DNA of 64,000 bases, from NCBI RefSeq assembly GCF_024055895.1, contig NZ_JAMXLE010000001.1:1931768-1995767 (forward strand), given 5' to 3'. Under the pieces are notes generated by a model, which was not told the DNA's origin, did not search any database, and saw only the letters and a program-made list of their open reading frames with translations. The DNA is from Rhizobium sp. L1K21. GTDB taxonomy: Bacteria > Pseudomonadota > Alphaproteobacteria > Rhizobiales > Rhizobiaceae. Within the stretch, counting starts at the first letter, position 1; the number at the start of each line of letters is the position of its first letter. Both the position numbers and the translations under genes were made by a program. This document shows, piece by piece, positions 57,371 to 64,000 of the stretch.

Positions 57371-58653
57371 CAATTACGGTTCTCACCAATCTGCGCATCA
57401 TCGACCCTTCCTGCTCCATGGATGAGGCGGGTGCAATCATCATCGAAGACGGTGTTATCAGCGCCTGCGGCGCTGACGCCGCCAAGGGGCCGTTCCCTGA
57501 AGGCGCAACAGTGATCAATGGCAAAGGGCGGCTTGCCATGCCTGGGCTCGTGGATGCACGCGTCTTCATCGGCGAACCGGGCGCAGAGCATCGCGAGACG
57601 ATTTCCTCGGCCGCAAGGGCTGCCGCTGCAGGCGGGGTAACCTCGATTATCACCATGCCCGACACCGATCCGGTGATTGACGATATCGCGCTGGTGGATT
57701 TCGTCAAACGCACCGCGCGCGACAAGGCGCAGGTGAATGTCTATCCCGCCGGTGCGCTCACCAAGGGGCTGAAGGGTAAGGAGATGACCGAGATCGGCCT
57801 GATGAAACAGGCCGGCATTGTGATGGTCACCAATGGTCGCGAGCCGATTGCCGACAGTCAGGTTCTGCGCCGCGCGATGACCTATGCCCGCGAGCTGGGC
57901 GCAGTCGTCGCGCTGGAGCCGCGCGAAACCTATTTGGCGCCCGAAGGCGTGATGAACGAGGGGCTGCTTGCCAGCTGGCTCGGTCTGCCCGGCATTCCGC
58001 GCGAAGCCGAAATCATTCCACTGGAGCGCGACTTGCGGATCGCTGCGCTGACGGGTGCGCATTACCATGCGGCCAAGATTTCGTTGCCGGAATCGGTGGA
58101 GACGATTGCTGCAGCCCGCAAGCGCGGGACAAAGGTAACATCGGCGATTTCCATCAACCACCTGTCGCTGAACGAGAATGATATCGGTGAATACCGCACC
58201 TTCTTAAAGCTTTCGCCGCCGTTGAGAACCGAAGATGATCGGCTTGCCATGGTTCAGGCTTTGGCCGATGGCGAGATCGACATTATCGTTTCCTCCCACG
58301 ACCCGCAGAATGTGGACACAAAGCGGCTGCCCTTCTCCGACGCGGAAGACGGAGCGATCGGGCTGGAAACGCTATTTTCGGCTGCTTTGCGCCTCTATCA
58401 TTCCGGCCAGGTGCCGCTTGAGCGCTTGATCGACGCCATGTCCACGCGCCCTGCCAGCATTTTCGGCTTGCCTGCGGGGACGCTGCAGCCGGGCGCGGCT
58501 GCCGACATCGCCATTGCCGATATCGATATGCCTTGGGTGGTGTCGCTGGAAAAGCTGGCGTCCCGCTCCAAAAACACGCCATTTGAAGATGCACGGTTCA
58601 GCGGGCGTATCGTGGAAACATGGCGGGCGGGCCAAAAGGTCTATTCAATCTAA
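57367..58653 (+). CDS. pyrC: Dihydroorotase (class I, PyrC/PyrX-like)
   Basis: 428 residues, amidohydrolase fold, coupled to pyrB. The usual first metal motif HxH after GLVDARVF- is changed: this protein reads [22 protein letters not shown], with Val-Phe in place of His-Val-His, and the later His of TITMPDT-type segments also differ. That is typical of the class of dihydroorotase-like subunits that ride with PyrB (pseudo-DHO or atypical type I enzymes). [26 protein letters not shown] and [15 protein letters not shown] follow. It may need PyrB or be structural; see findings. Confidence 0.88.
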   Translation: MTITVLTNLRIIDPSCSMDEAGAIIIEDGVISACGADAAKGPFPEGATVINGKGRLAMPGLVDARVFIGEPGAEHRETISSAARAAAAGGVTSIITMPDTDPVIDDIALVDFVKRTARDKAQVNVYPAGALTKGLKGKEMTEIGLMKQAGIVMVTNGREPIADSQVLRRAMTYARELGAVVALEPRETYLAPEGVMNEGLLASWLGLPGIPREAEIIPLERDLRIAALTGAHYHAAKISLPESVETIAAARKRGTKVTSAISINHLSLNENDIGEYRTFLKLSPPLRTEDDRLAMVQALADGEIDIIVSSHDPQNVDTKRLPFSDAEDGAIGLETLFSAALRLYHSGQVPLERLIDAMSTRPASIFGLPAGTLQPGAAADIAIADIDMPWVVSLEKLASRSKNTPFEDARFSGRIVETWRAGQKVYSI

Positions 58654-59137
58654 GCCTTTGATATTTGCAGCCCAGAATTCAGGTTGGGTGATTGGGTGAA
58701 ACCTGAATTCTGGGCCACCCGCCCTCACACCAATAATGTTCCCGGGGACGCATCGGCATGTGGGTCGGTCGCTTTAGCACCGCCGATTATAGCGCGAATA
58801 AGTTGTATGTAAACGACAGTGCATTCATGAGTTTTTGTGAACATAGGTAACTGTTCGTTAATGCTTACCATTGGCGGCACCCGCCGCAGATTCGTGAAAA
58901 CAGCCGTTGCCGTGATCCCCTTTCCGCTGTGAGACGGCGGACAGCTCAACATCAATACTGGAAAACCTTTACGCTCAAATCGCAGGAGAGGAGAAACGGC
59001 GTTTAACCAAGTCTTCTACTTGAGCAAAGCAGCGCTTTTCTAAACAAGCGGTTTCCGCTACTCATAGGCTGAATAAGATATTAGATCTTCAGCAGCAAAA
59101 GCATCTTTCAAAAATCTTTAGCAACGCTTACGTCCCA
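58654..59137. other. 484-bp gap with an inverted repeat and no supported gene
   Basis: In many relatives plsY and dprA follow pyrC; neither is here. Apart from the 16-bp inverted repeat near the start, the region is AT-richer, and no ORF looks like protein. The second half should contain the promoter of the SLC13 gene. Confidence 0.5.
58670..58715. repeat. 16-bp perfect inverted repeat after pyrC
   Basis: GCCCAGAATTCAGGTT (58670-58685) and AACCTGAATTCTGGGC (58700-58715) with a 14-nt spacer. It lies 16 bp after the pyrC stop. No T run follows, so it is either an atypical terminator, a stabilising 3' hairpin or a small mobile-repeat remnant. Confidence 0.75.
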
Positions 59138-60964
59138 ATGGACCCCATGGCAGACATTCATCTTTACGCCACATATTTAATCATTGCCGTGACGATTTTC
59201 GCATTCGCGACAGACCGTTACAAGGTGGAGGCGGTGTCCATCGCCTCTCTCGTTGCAGTCCTTTTTCTCTTTGGTGCATTGCCCTACACGCTTCCCGACG
59301 GGACAAAATTCGATGCCGGCAAGCTGCTCACAGGATTTGGCAATTCGGCGTTAGCAACCGTGATCGCGCTGGTGATTGTCGGTCAGGGCCTGTTTGCCAC
59401 CGATGCGCTGGACGGCCCTGTACGCCTGATCTCGAAAATGGGCCGGGGCCGCTTGTTAAGCCCCATTCTCATTATCTTGATCGTCACAGCGGTCACCAGC
59501 GCTTTCTTGAACAACACGCCGGTGGTGGTGATTTTCATACCTATTCTTGCGGTCATATCGGCGCAGTCGAATATGCCCGCTTACCGCATCTTCATGCCGC
59601 TTTCCTTCATCACCATTCTCGGCGGTATGACAACACTCATCGGTTCTTCGACCAACATGATTGCCGCCGGCATTGCTGCTCAAAGCGGCTTGAAAATCGG
59701 CATGTTCGATTTCACCGGCATGGGGGTTGTCCTGGCTGTTGTCGGCGGCATTTACGTTCTGTTTTTCATGCCCCGCCTGTTGAACCGCCCGGAAGAGCCT
59801 GGTTTTACCGATAGTGCCACAAATGCAGGCTCGCAATTTGTCGGCGAAGTGATCCTTACCCCCGGCCACTCTTTTATCGGAAAGCGCGCCCGCGCGGGCC
59901 TCTTTCCCGATATCAAGGATCTGACACCGCGTCTCATCCTGCGCCGCGACATTCCCATCCTGCCGCCCTATGACGACATTGAATTGCAGACCGGCGACAA
60001 ACTGATTGTCACCGGTACCCGCAAGGCATTTCTGGCGGCGGTCGCCAAGGGTGAAGCCCATGCCCATAGCGAAAACGACGAGGATGGCGACAGCATCGCG
60101 CCCAACGCCCATTATCACCTGGTCGAAGCCGTCATTGCGCCCGGTTCACGCTTTGCCGGGCGCACCATTCAGCTTTCGGGCCTGCAGCCGCAGTTCAACG
60201 TTGCCGTTTTCGGCGTGCAGCGCAAAAGCCGCATGGCTCGGACCGCACTGGCCGAAATCCGACTTGAGGCGGGTGACACCCTGCTGATCGGCGGCACGAT
60301 GGAAGACATTGCGTCCATGCGCGGCAATCACGACATTCTGCTCCTGGAACATTCCGCTGAACCTATTCCGCAAAAGGACAAGGCCAATCTTGCTGCCGCC
60401 ATTTTTGCCGGTGTTGTGTTGCTTTCGGCCTTTGAAATCACGCCGATCGTGGTCAACGCCATTGCCGGAGCGGGCCTAATGATTGCGACCGGCTGCCTGA
60501 CCATTCAGCAGGCAACCCGCGCGTTTGATCGCCAGATCTATCTTCTGATCGGCTCGTCATTTGCTCTCGCCATGGCGATGGAAATTACCGGCGGCGCGGC
60601 ACTGATTGCCCACAGCGCAGTTGACGCGCTTGCCGGCGGGCCGTTGTGGCTCCTGATGTCGCTCCTCTTCCTGTGCATGGCGATCATGACGAATATTTTG
60701 TCAAACAATGCGGTGGCGGCGCTCTTCATGCCGATCGCGCTGGAGATTGCCAAAACCGCAGGCGCGCCGCCGGAAGCCTTTGCGGCGGCCGTCATATTTG
60801 CAGCCAACTGCTCCTTTGCCACGCCCATCGGCTATCAGACCAACCTTCTGGTGATGGGGCCGGGACATTACCGCTTTTCCGATTTTCTGAAAGCCGGACT
60901 CCCACTTGTGATTATCTTGTGGTTGACCTTTTCCATTCTTGCGCCATGGTATTATGGTTTTTAA
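59138..60964 (+). CDS. SLC13-family permease (divalent anion:Na+ symporter) with TrkA-C domains
   Basis: 608 residues. Hydrophobic halves at about 5-215 and 410-608 flank two cytoplasmic RCK/TrkA-C domains (about 235-300, with DIELQTGDKLIVTG, and 325-395, with LEAGDTLLIGG). The transporter motif LGGMTTLIGSSTNMIAAGIA and the symmetric C-terminal NILSNNAVAALFMPIALEIA, FATPIGYQTNLLVMGPGHYRFSDF are SLC13/CitT signatures. Probable substrate is sulfate or a dicarboxylate. ATG at 59138 (or 59147); no clear Shine-Dalgarno. bpt follows 40 bp downstream. Confidence 0.9.
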   Translation: MDPMADIHLYATYLIIAVTIFAFATDRYKVEAVSIASLVAVLFLFGALPYTLPDGTKFDAGKLLTGFGNSALATVIALVIVGQGLFATDALDGPVRLISKMGRGRLLSPILIILIVTAVTSAFLNNTPVVVIFIPILAVISAQSNMPAYRIFMPLSFITILGGMTTLIGSSTNMIAAGIAAQSGLKIGMFDFTGMGVVLAVVGGIYVLFFMPRLLNRPEEPGFTDSATNAGSQFVGEVILTPGHSFIGKRARAGLFPDIKDLTPRLILRRDIPILPPYDDIELQTGDKLIVTGTRKAFLAAVAKGEAHAHSENDEDGDSIAPNAHYHLVEAVIAPGSRFAGRTIQLSGLQPQFNVAVFGVQRKSRMARTALAEIRLEAGDTLLIGGTMEDIASMRGNHDILLLEHSAEPIPQKDKANLAAAIFAGVVLLSAFEITPIVVNAIAGAGLMIATGCLTIQQATRAFDRQIYLLIGSSFALAMAMEITGGAALIAHSAVDALAGGPLWLLMSLLFLCMAIMTNILSNNAVAALFMPIALEIAKTAGAPPEAFAAAVIFAANCSFATPIGYQTNLLVMGPGHYRFSDFLKAGLPLVIILWLTFSILAPWYYGF

Positions 60965-61004
60965 GCATGATTTTCGCGCAAGCATCGCCGGTTAGAAAGC
61001 AGGA

Positions 61005-61763
61005 ATGAACACACAGCCCAACCTCTCGCCCCAATTCTATCTCACCGCGCCGGCCAAGTGCCCATATCTCGACGCGCTGATGGAGCGAAAGGTCTTCACC
61101 CATCTGGTCGGACCAAAGGCACCCGAAATCAACGACCTGTTGACACAGGGCGGATTTCGACGCTCGCAGAATATTGCCTATCGTCCGGCCTGCGAGAGCT
61201 GCAAGGCCTGCGTTTCGGTTCGTATTCTGGCTGGCGAGTTCAAGCCGACACGGTCCATGCGGCGTGTCTTGGCTGCAAACGACGACATAAGCGTGCGCAT
61301 ACTTGAGGCCGAGCCGACAAACGAGCAATTTGCGCTGTTTCGCCGCTATATCGATTCACGCCACCAACAGGGCGGAATGGCGGAGATGAACGCGCTCGAC
61401 TTTTCCATGATGGTCGAGGACACGCATGTGAACACGCGGCTCATCGAATACCGCATCCGCCAGGAAGGCGACGGCGTGGCAGAGCGGCATGAGGGCCAAC
61501 TGGTTGGTGTCGCGCTCACCGACATGATGAGCGACGGGTCTTCCATGGTCTATTCGTTCTTTGAGCCAGACATGGAGAAACGCTCATTCGGCGCCTATAT
61601 GATCCTTGATCATATTCGCCGCGCCCAGGAACAGGGCCTGCCCCATGTCTATCTTGGCTACTGGGTGAAAGGGTCGCGCAAGATGGAATACAAGACCCGC
61701 TATCTGCCCCAGGAGCATCTGCTGAACGAAGGCTGGACGCGCTACGAGGGCGAAACGACGTGA
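61005..61763 (+). CDS. bpt: Aspartate/glutamate leucyltransferase
   Basis: 252 residues. Transfers Leu from Leu-tRNA to proteins with N-terminal Asp or Glu (N-end rule), complementing Aat. Homologous to eukaryotic ATE1. Signatures: [44 protein letters not shown] with the conserved Cys set, [33 protein letters not shown], and [21 protein letters not shown]. Confidence 0.95.
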   Translation: MNTQPNLSPQFYLTAPAKCPYLDALMERKVFTHLVGPKAPEINDLLTQGGFRRSQNIAYRPACESCKACVSVRILAGEFKPTRSMRRVLAANDDISVRILEAEPTNEQFALFRRYIDSRHQQGGMAEMNALDFSMMVEDTHVNTRLIEYRIRQEGDGVAERHEGQLVGVALTDMMSDGSSMVYSFFEPDMEKRSFGAYMILDHIRRAQEQGLPHVYLGYWVKGSRKMEYKTRYLPQEHLLNEGWTRYEGETT

Positions 61764-61767
61764 AAAA

Positions 61768-61794
61768 GGCGGCCCGCACAGGCCGCCGTTTTGT
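61768..61794. terminator. Bidirectional terminator between bpt and parC
   Basis: GGCGGCC (61768-61774), loop CGCACA, GGCCGCC (61781-61787) then GTTTTG; on the minus strand the stem runs into TTTTTCAC. Serves the converging bpt and parC genes. Confidence 0.9.
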
Positions 61795-61811
61795 CAGACG
61801 ATCATTTTTTC

Positions 61812-64000
61812 TCAGCCGGAAAACTTGCCTGAACGCGGAAAGCCCTTGGGTACGGCGCGCCCGGTCTGAGCCCGGTCGCCGATCCACTCGATCAGCTCTT
61901 CACGCGAGCGGGTAAAGCTGCGGCCGGCGCTGTCGCCCCAGGAAAGGCCCTCATCCATCTTGAAGGTCTTGATATCGGAAATACCGCCGTCCTTGTAGCG
62001 CTGCAGGCGAACGCCCTTGCCGCGTGTCATTTCCGGCAGCTGCTCAATGGGGAAGACCAGCATCTTGCGGTTCTCTCCGATGACAGCCACATGATCGCCC
62101 TCTACGGGGATGACAAACTTGGCTTCATCGGGATGTGAGACATTCATCACCTGCTTGCCCTTGCGGGTGTTGGCGATCATGTCGCTTTCGGCAACCATGA
62201 AACCATTGCCGACATAGGAGGCAAGGATCAGCTTGCGTGCTGGATCATGCACAAAGGCGGTCAGCACATCCTGATCATTTTCCATATCCACCATGATGCG
62301 CAACGGCTCGCCATGGCCGCGGCCACCGGGCAGCTTGTCGGCACCCAGCGTATAGGCCTTGCCGCCCGTCGTGACCATGAGGATCTTGTCGGTCGTCTGC
62401 GCCGGGAACGCAACCTTCAGCGCATCGCCTTCCTTGAACTGCAGGTTCGACGTGTCGCTCATATGGCCCTTGAGCGCGCGAATCCAGCCCTTCTCGGAAA
62501 TCACTACGGTGACCGGTTCTTTCTCGATCATCGCGGTCTGGATGGCTTCCAGGTCAACTTCGACAGCTTCGGCAAACTGCGTGCGGCGGCGGCCGATCTC
62601 GGTGGCCTTGGCGAACTTCTTCTTCACCTCGCCGATTTCCCAGGCAACCGTGTTCCACTGTTTATCCTCGGATGCCAAAAGCGCTTCGATGGAAGCCTTT
62701 TCTTCCGACAGCTTGTCGAATTCCGTTTTGATCTCGAATTCTTCGAGCTTCGCCAAATTGCGCAAGCGCATGTTGAGGATGGATTCGGCCTGCAGGTCGG
62801 TGAGCGTGAAGCGCGCAATCAAAACCTGCTTGGGCTCATCCTCATGGCGAATGATGCGGATCACCTCGTCGATATTGAGGTAGGCAATCAGCAAGCCACC
62901 GAGAATTTCAAGTCGGCGCTCAATGGCTGCGAGGCGATGTTTCGATCGGCGGATCAGCACGTCGCGGCGGTGGTCGAGCCATTCGCGCAGCACCTCGTTC
63001 AGCGCCATCACCTTCGGCACCTTGCCCATGCTCAAGACGTTCATGTTGAGCGAGATGCGGCTTTCCAGCTCGGAGAGCTTGAAAAGCGATTCCATCAACA
63101 GCGTCGGATCGACTGTGCGGTTCTTCGGCACCAGCACGAGGCGGATGTCTTCAGCAGATTCGTCGCGTACATCTTCCAGAAGCGGAAGTTTGCGGGCAAT
63201 CAGAAGCTCGGCAATCTTTTCCACCAGGCGGGACTTCTGCACCAGATAGGGAATTTCCGTGATGACGATCTGGTAGCCGCCACGACCCAAATCTTCGGTC
63301 TCCCATTTGGCGCGAACGCGGAAACCGCCCCTGCCCGTCCGGTAGGACTCGATAATCGATGCGCGGCTTTCAACAATGATGCCGCCGGTTGGAAAATCCG
63401 GACCCTGAACGAAGTCGACCAGCTTTTCCACACTCGCGTTGGGATGTTTGATCAGATGCAGTGCGGCATCGCAAAGCTCGTGCGCATTGTGCGGCGGGAT
63501 GGAGGTTGCCATGCCCACGGCAATGCCCGAGGAGCCGTTGGCCAGAAGGTTCGGAAAGGCACCCGGTAGCACGACCGGTTCCTGATCTTCCTCGTTATAG
63601 GTGGGACGGAAATCAACCGCATCCTGATTGATACCTTCCAGAAGGAGGGCTGCAACATCGGTCATGCGCGCTTCGGTGTAACGCATGGCAGCAGCGCTAT
63701 CACCGTCGATATTGCCGAAGTTGCCCTGCCCGTCAACCAGCGGATAGCGGATCGCAAATTCCTGGCTGAGGCGCACCAGTGCATCATAGATCGAGGCATC
63801 GCCATGGGGGTGGAATTTACCCATGACGTCGCCCACGATACGGGCGCATTTTTTGTAGGCCTGACCGGGATCGAGATGCAGCACGCGCATGGCATGGACG
63901 ATGCGGCGATGAACAGGCTTCAGCCCGTCGCGCACATCCGGCAGCGCTCTGTGCATGATGGTGGACAGCGCATAGGCAAGGTAGCGCTCTTCAAGCGCCG
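61812..64000 (-). CDS. parC: DNA topoisomerase IV subunit A (5' end beyond window)
   Basis: At least 728 residues. The frame is open to the window end; beyond the internal Met at 63956 it continues upstream as [14 protein letters not shown], so the true N-terminus lies outside. Catalytic Tyr is in the AMRYTEARM segment, and the QRDR region is [18 protein letters not shown]. The breakage-rejoining domain is followed by a coiled-coil ([20 protein letters not shown]) and six-bladed C-terminal DNA-binding repeats ([26 protein letters not shown]). ParC rather than GyrA by the [18 protein letters not shown] start and missing GyrA-box. Decatenates chromosomes with ParE. Confidence 0.95.
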   Translation of the reverse strand, partial: ALEERYLAYALSTIMHRALPDVRDGLKPVHRRIVHAMRVLHLDPGQAYKKCARIVGDVMGKFHPHGDASIYDALVRLSQEFAIRYPLVDGQGNFGNIDGDSAAAMRYTEARMTDVAALLLEGINQDAVDFRPTYNEEDQEPVVLPGAFPNLLANGSSGIAVGMATSIPPHNAHELCDAALHLIKHPNASVEKLVDFVQGPDFPTGGIIVESRASIIESYRTGRGGFRVRAKWETEDLGRGGYQIVITEIPYLVQKSRLVEKIAELLIARKLPLLEDVRDESAEDIRLVLVPKNRTVDPTLLMESLFKLSELESRISLNMNVLSMGKVPKVMALNEVLREWLDHRRDVLIRRSKHRLAAIERRLEILGGLLIAYLNIDEVIRIIRHEDEPKQVLIARFTLTDLQAESILNMRLRNLAKLEEFEIKTEFDKLSEEKASIEALLASEDKQWNTVAWEIGEVKKKFAKATEIGRRRTQFAEAVEVDLEAIQTAMIEKEPVTVVISEKGWIRALKGHMSDTSNLQFKEGDALKVAFPAQTTDKILMVTTGGKAYTLGADKLPGGRGHGEPLRIMVDMENDQDVLTAFVHDPARKLILASYVGNGFMVAESDMIANTRKGKQVMNVSHPDEAKFVIPVEGDHVAVIGENRKMLVFPIEQLPEMTRGKGVRLQRYKDGGISDIKTFKMDEGLSWGDSAGRSFTRSREELIEWIGDRAQTGRAVPKGFPRSGKFSG

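Noticed and set aside
62247-63569. 440-residue ORF opposite parC
   Set aside because: Antisense shadow of a certain gene, with no recognisable protein features.
1-64000. CRISPR arrays, insertion sequences, prophage or restriction systems
   Set aside because: No regularly spaced repeats, transposase, integrase, phage structural or methylase/nuclease genes were seen.

Overview
This looks like a chromosomal segment from an alphaproteobacterium of the order Hyphomicrobiales (Rhizobiales), most likely the Brucella/Ochrobactrum group. The evidence is the high-GC coding style, an RNase E of the long acidic/basic type, a mitochondrial-type NDUFA12 complex I subunit, a DUF2155 protein, the AccB-AccC-Aat block, and overall protein similarity to what I remember of Brucella. 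The genus assignment is inference from memory, not from a search.

Layout. 1-1659: the end of a tRNA-Tyr / tRNA-Gly / tuf transcription unit (minus strand; tuf is cut by the window start). 1864-4791: rlmB, then a sugar-phosphoglycerate phosphatase and a GT-A glycosyltransferase that together resemble a glucosylglycerate/mannosylglycerate solute pathway. 4782-6165: a small secreted Cys-rich protein, NAD kinase and tRNA-Thr. 6301-7991: an AT-richer two-gene cassette beside the tRNA, made of a 40-residue secreted peptide translationally coupled to a polytopic membrane protein I cannot place in a family. 8176-16878: rne, an N-acetylmuramoyl-L-alanine amidase, PBP1a and prfB with its programmed +1 frameshift. 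17010-22079: a Bcr/CflA-type exporter with a divergent TetR regulator, an aminotransferase, a DsbA-type oxidoreductase and an esterase. 22294-24734: accB-accC-aat. 24955-30019: a dimethylglycine/sarcosine dehydrogenase, OmpW with an FNR box, a DUF2155 protein with C-terminal repeats, and NDUFA12. 30292-33874: gatB, two tandem GNAT genes and a zinc alcohol dehydrogenase. 33954-36753: an FNR-box-driven DUF6455 gene, a GNAT gene, an MscS channel and a YjhX/TopAI-family toxin behind a structured leader with an upstream ORF. 36814-42957: gatA, gatC, an alanine:cation symporter, arylamine N-acetyltransferase, a UPF0173 hydrolase and ruvX, plus two coupled small membrane proteins up to 43106. 43451-45475: an AT-rich acyltransferase/SGNH gene that looks acquired. 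45602-47789: a TetR regulator, a PfkB kinase and a YbaK deacylase. 48082-54628: a 37-residue small ORF, a three-gene ABC exporter (ATPase, FtsX-like permease, HlyD-like adaptor), a secreted PAAR-like small protein, an AEC carrier and a DUF4342 protein. 54644-58653: an AidB-like acyl-CoA dehydrogenase and pyrB-pyrC. 59138-64000: an SLC13 transporter, bpt and parC (5' end lies beyond the window).

Most of the window is core housekeeping. The points I find most interesting are: (i) the uORF-plus-hairpin leader in front of the YjhX/TopAI homologue; (ii) two perfect TTGAT-N4-ATCAA boxes, one upstream of ompW and one upstream of a Cys-rich DUF6455 gene, suggesting low-oxygen control; (iii) the small-peptide/membrane-protein cassette at tRNA-Thr; and (iv) several small ORFs (37, 40, 50 and 111 residues) that simple length cut-offs would miss.
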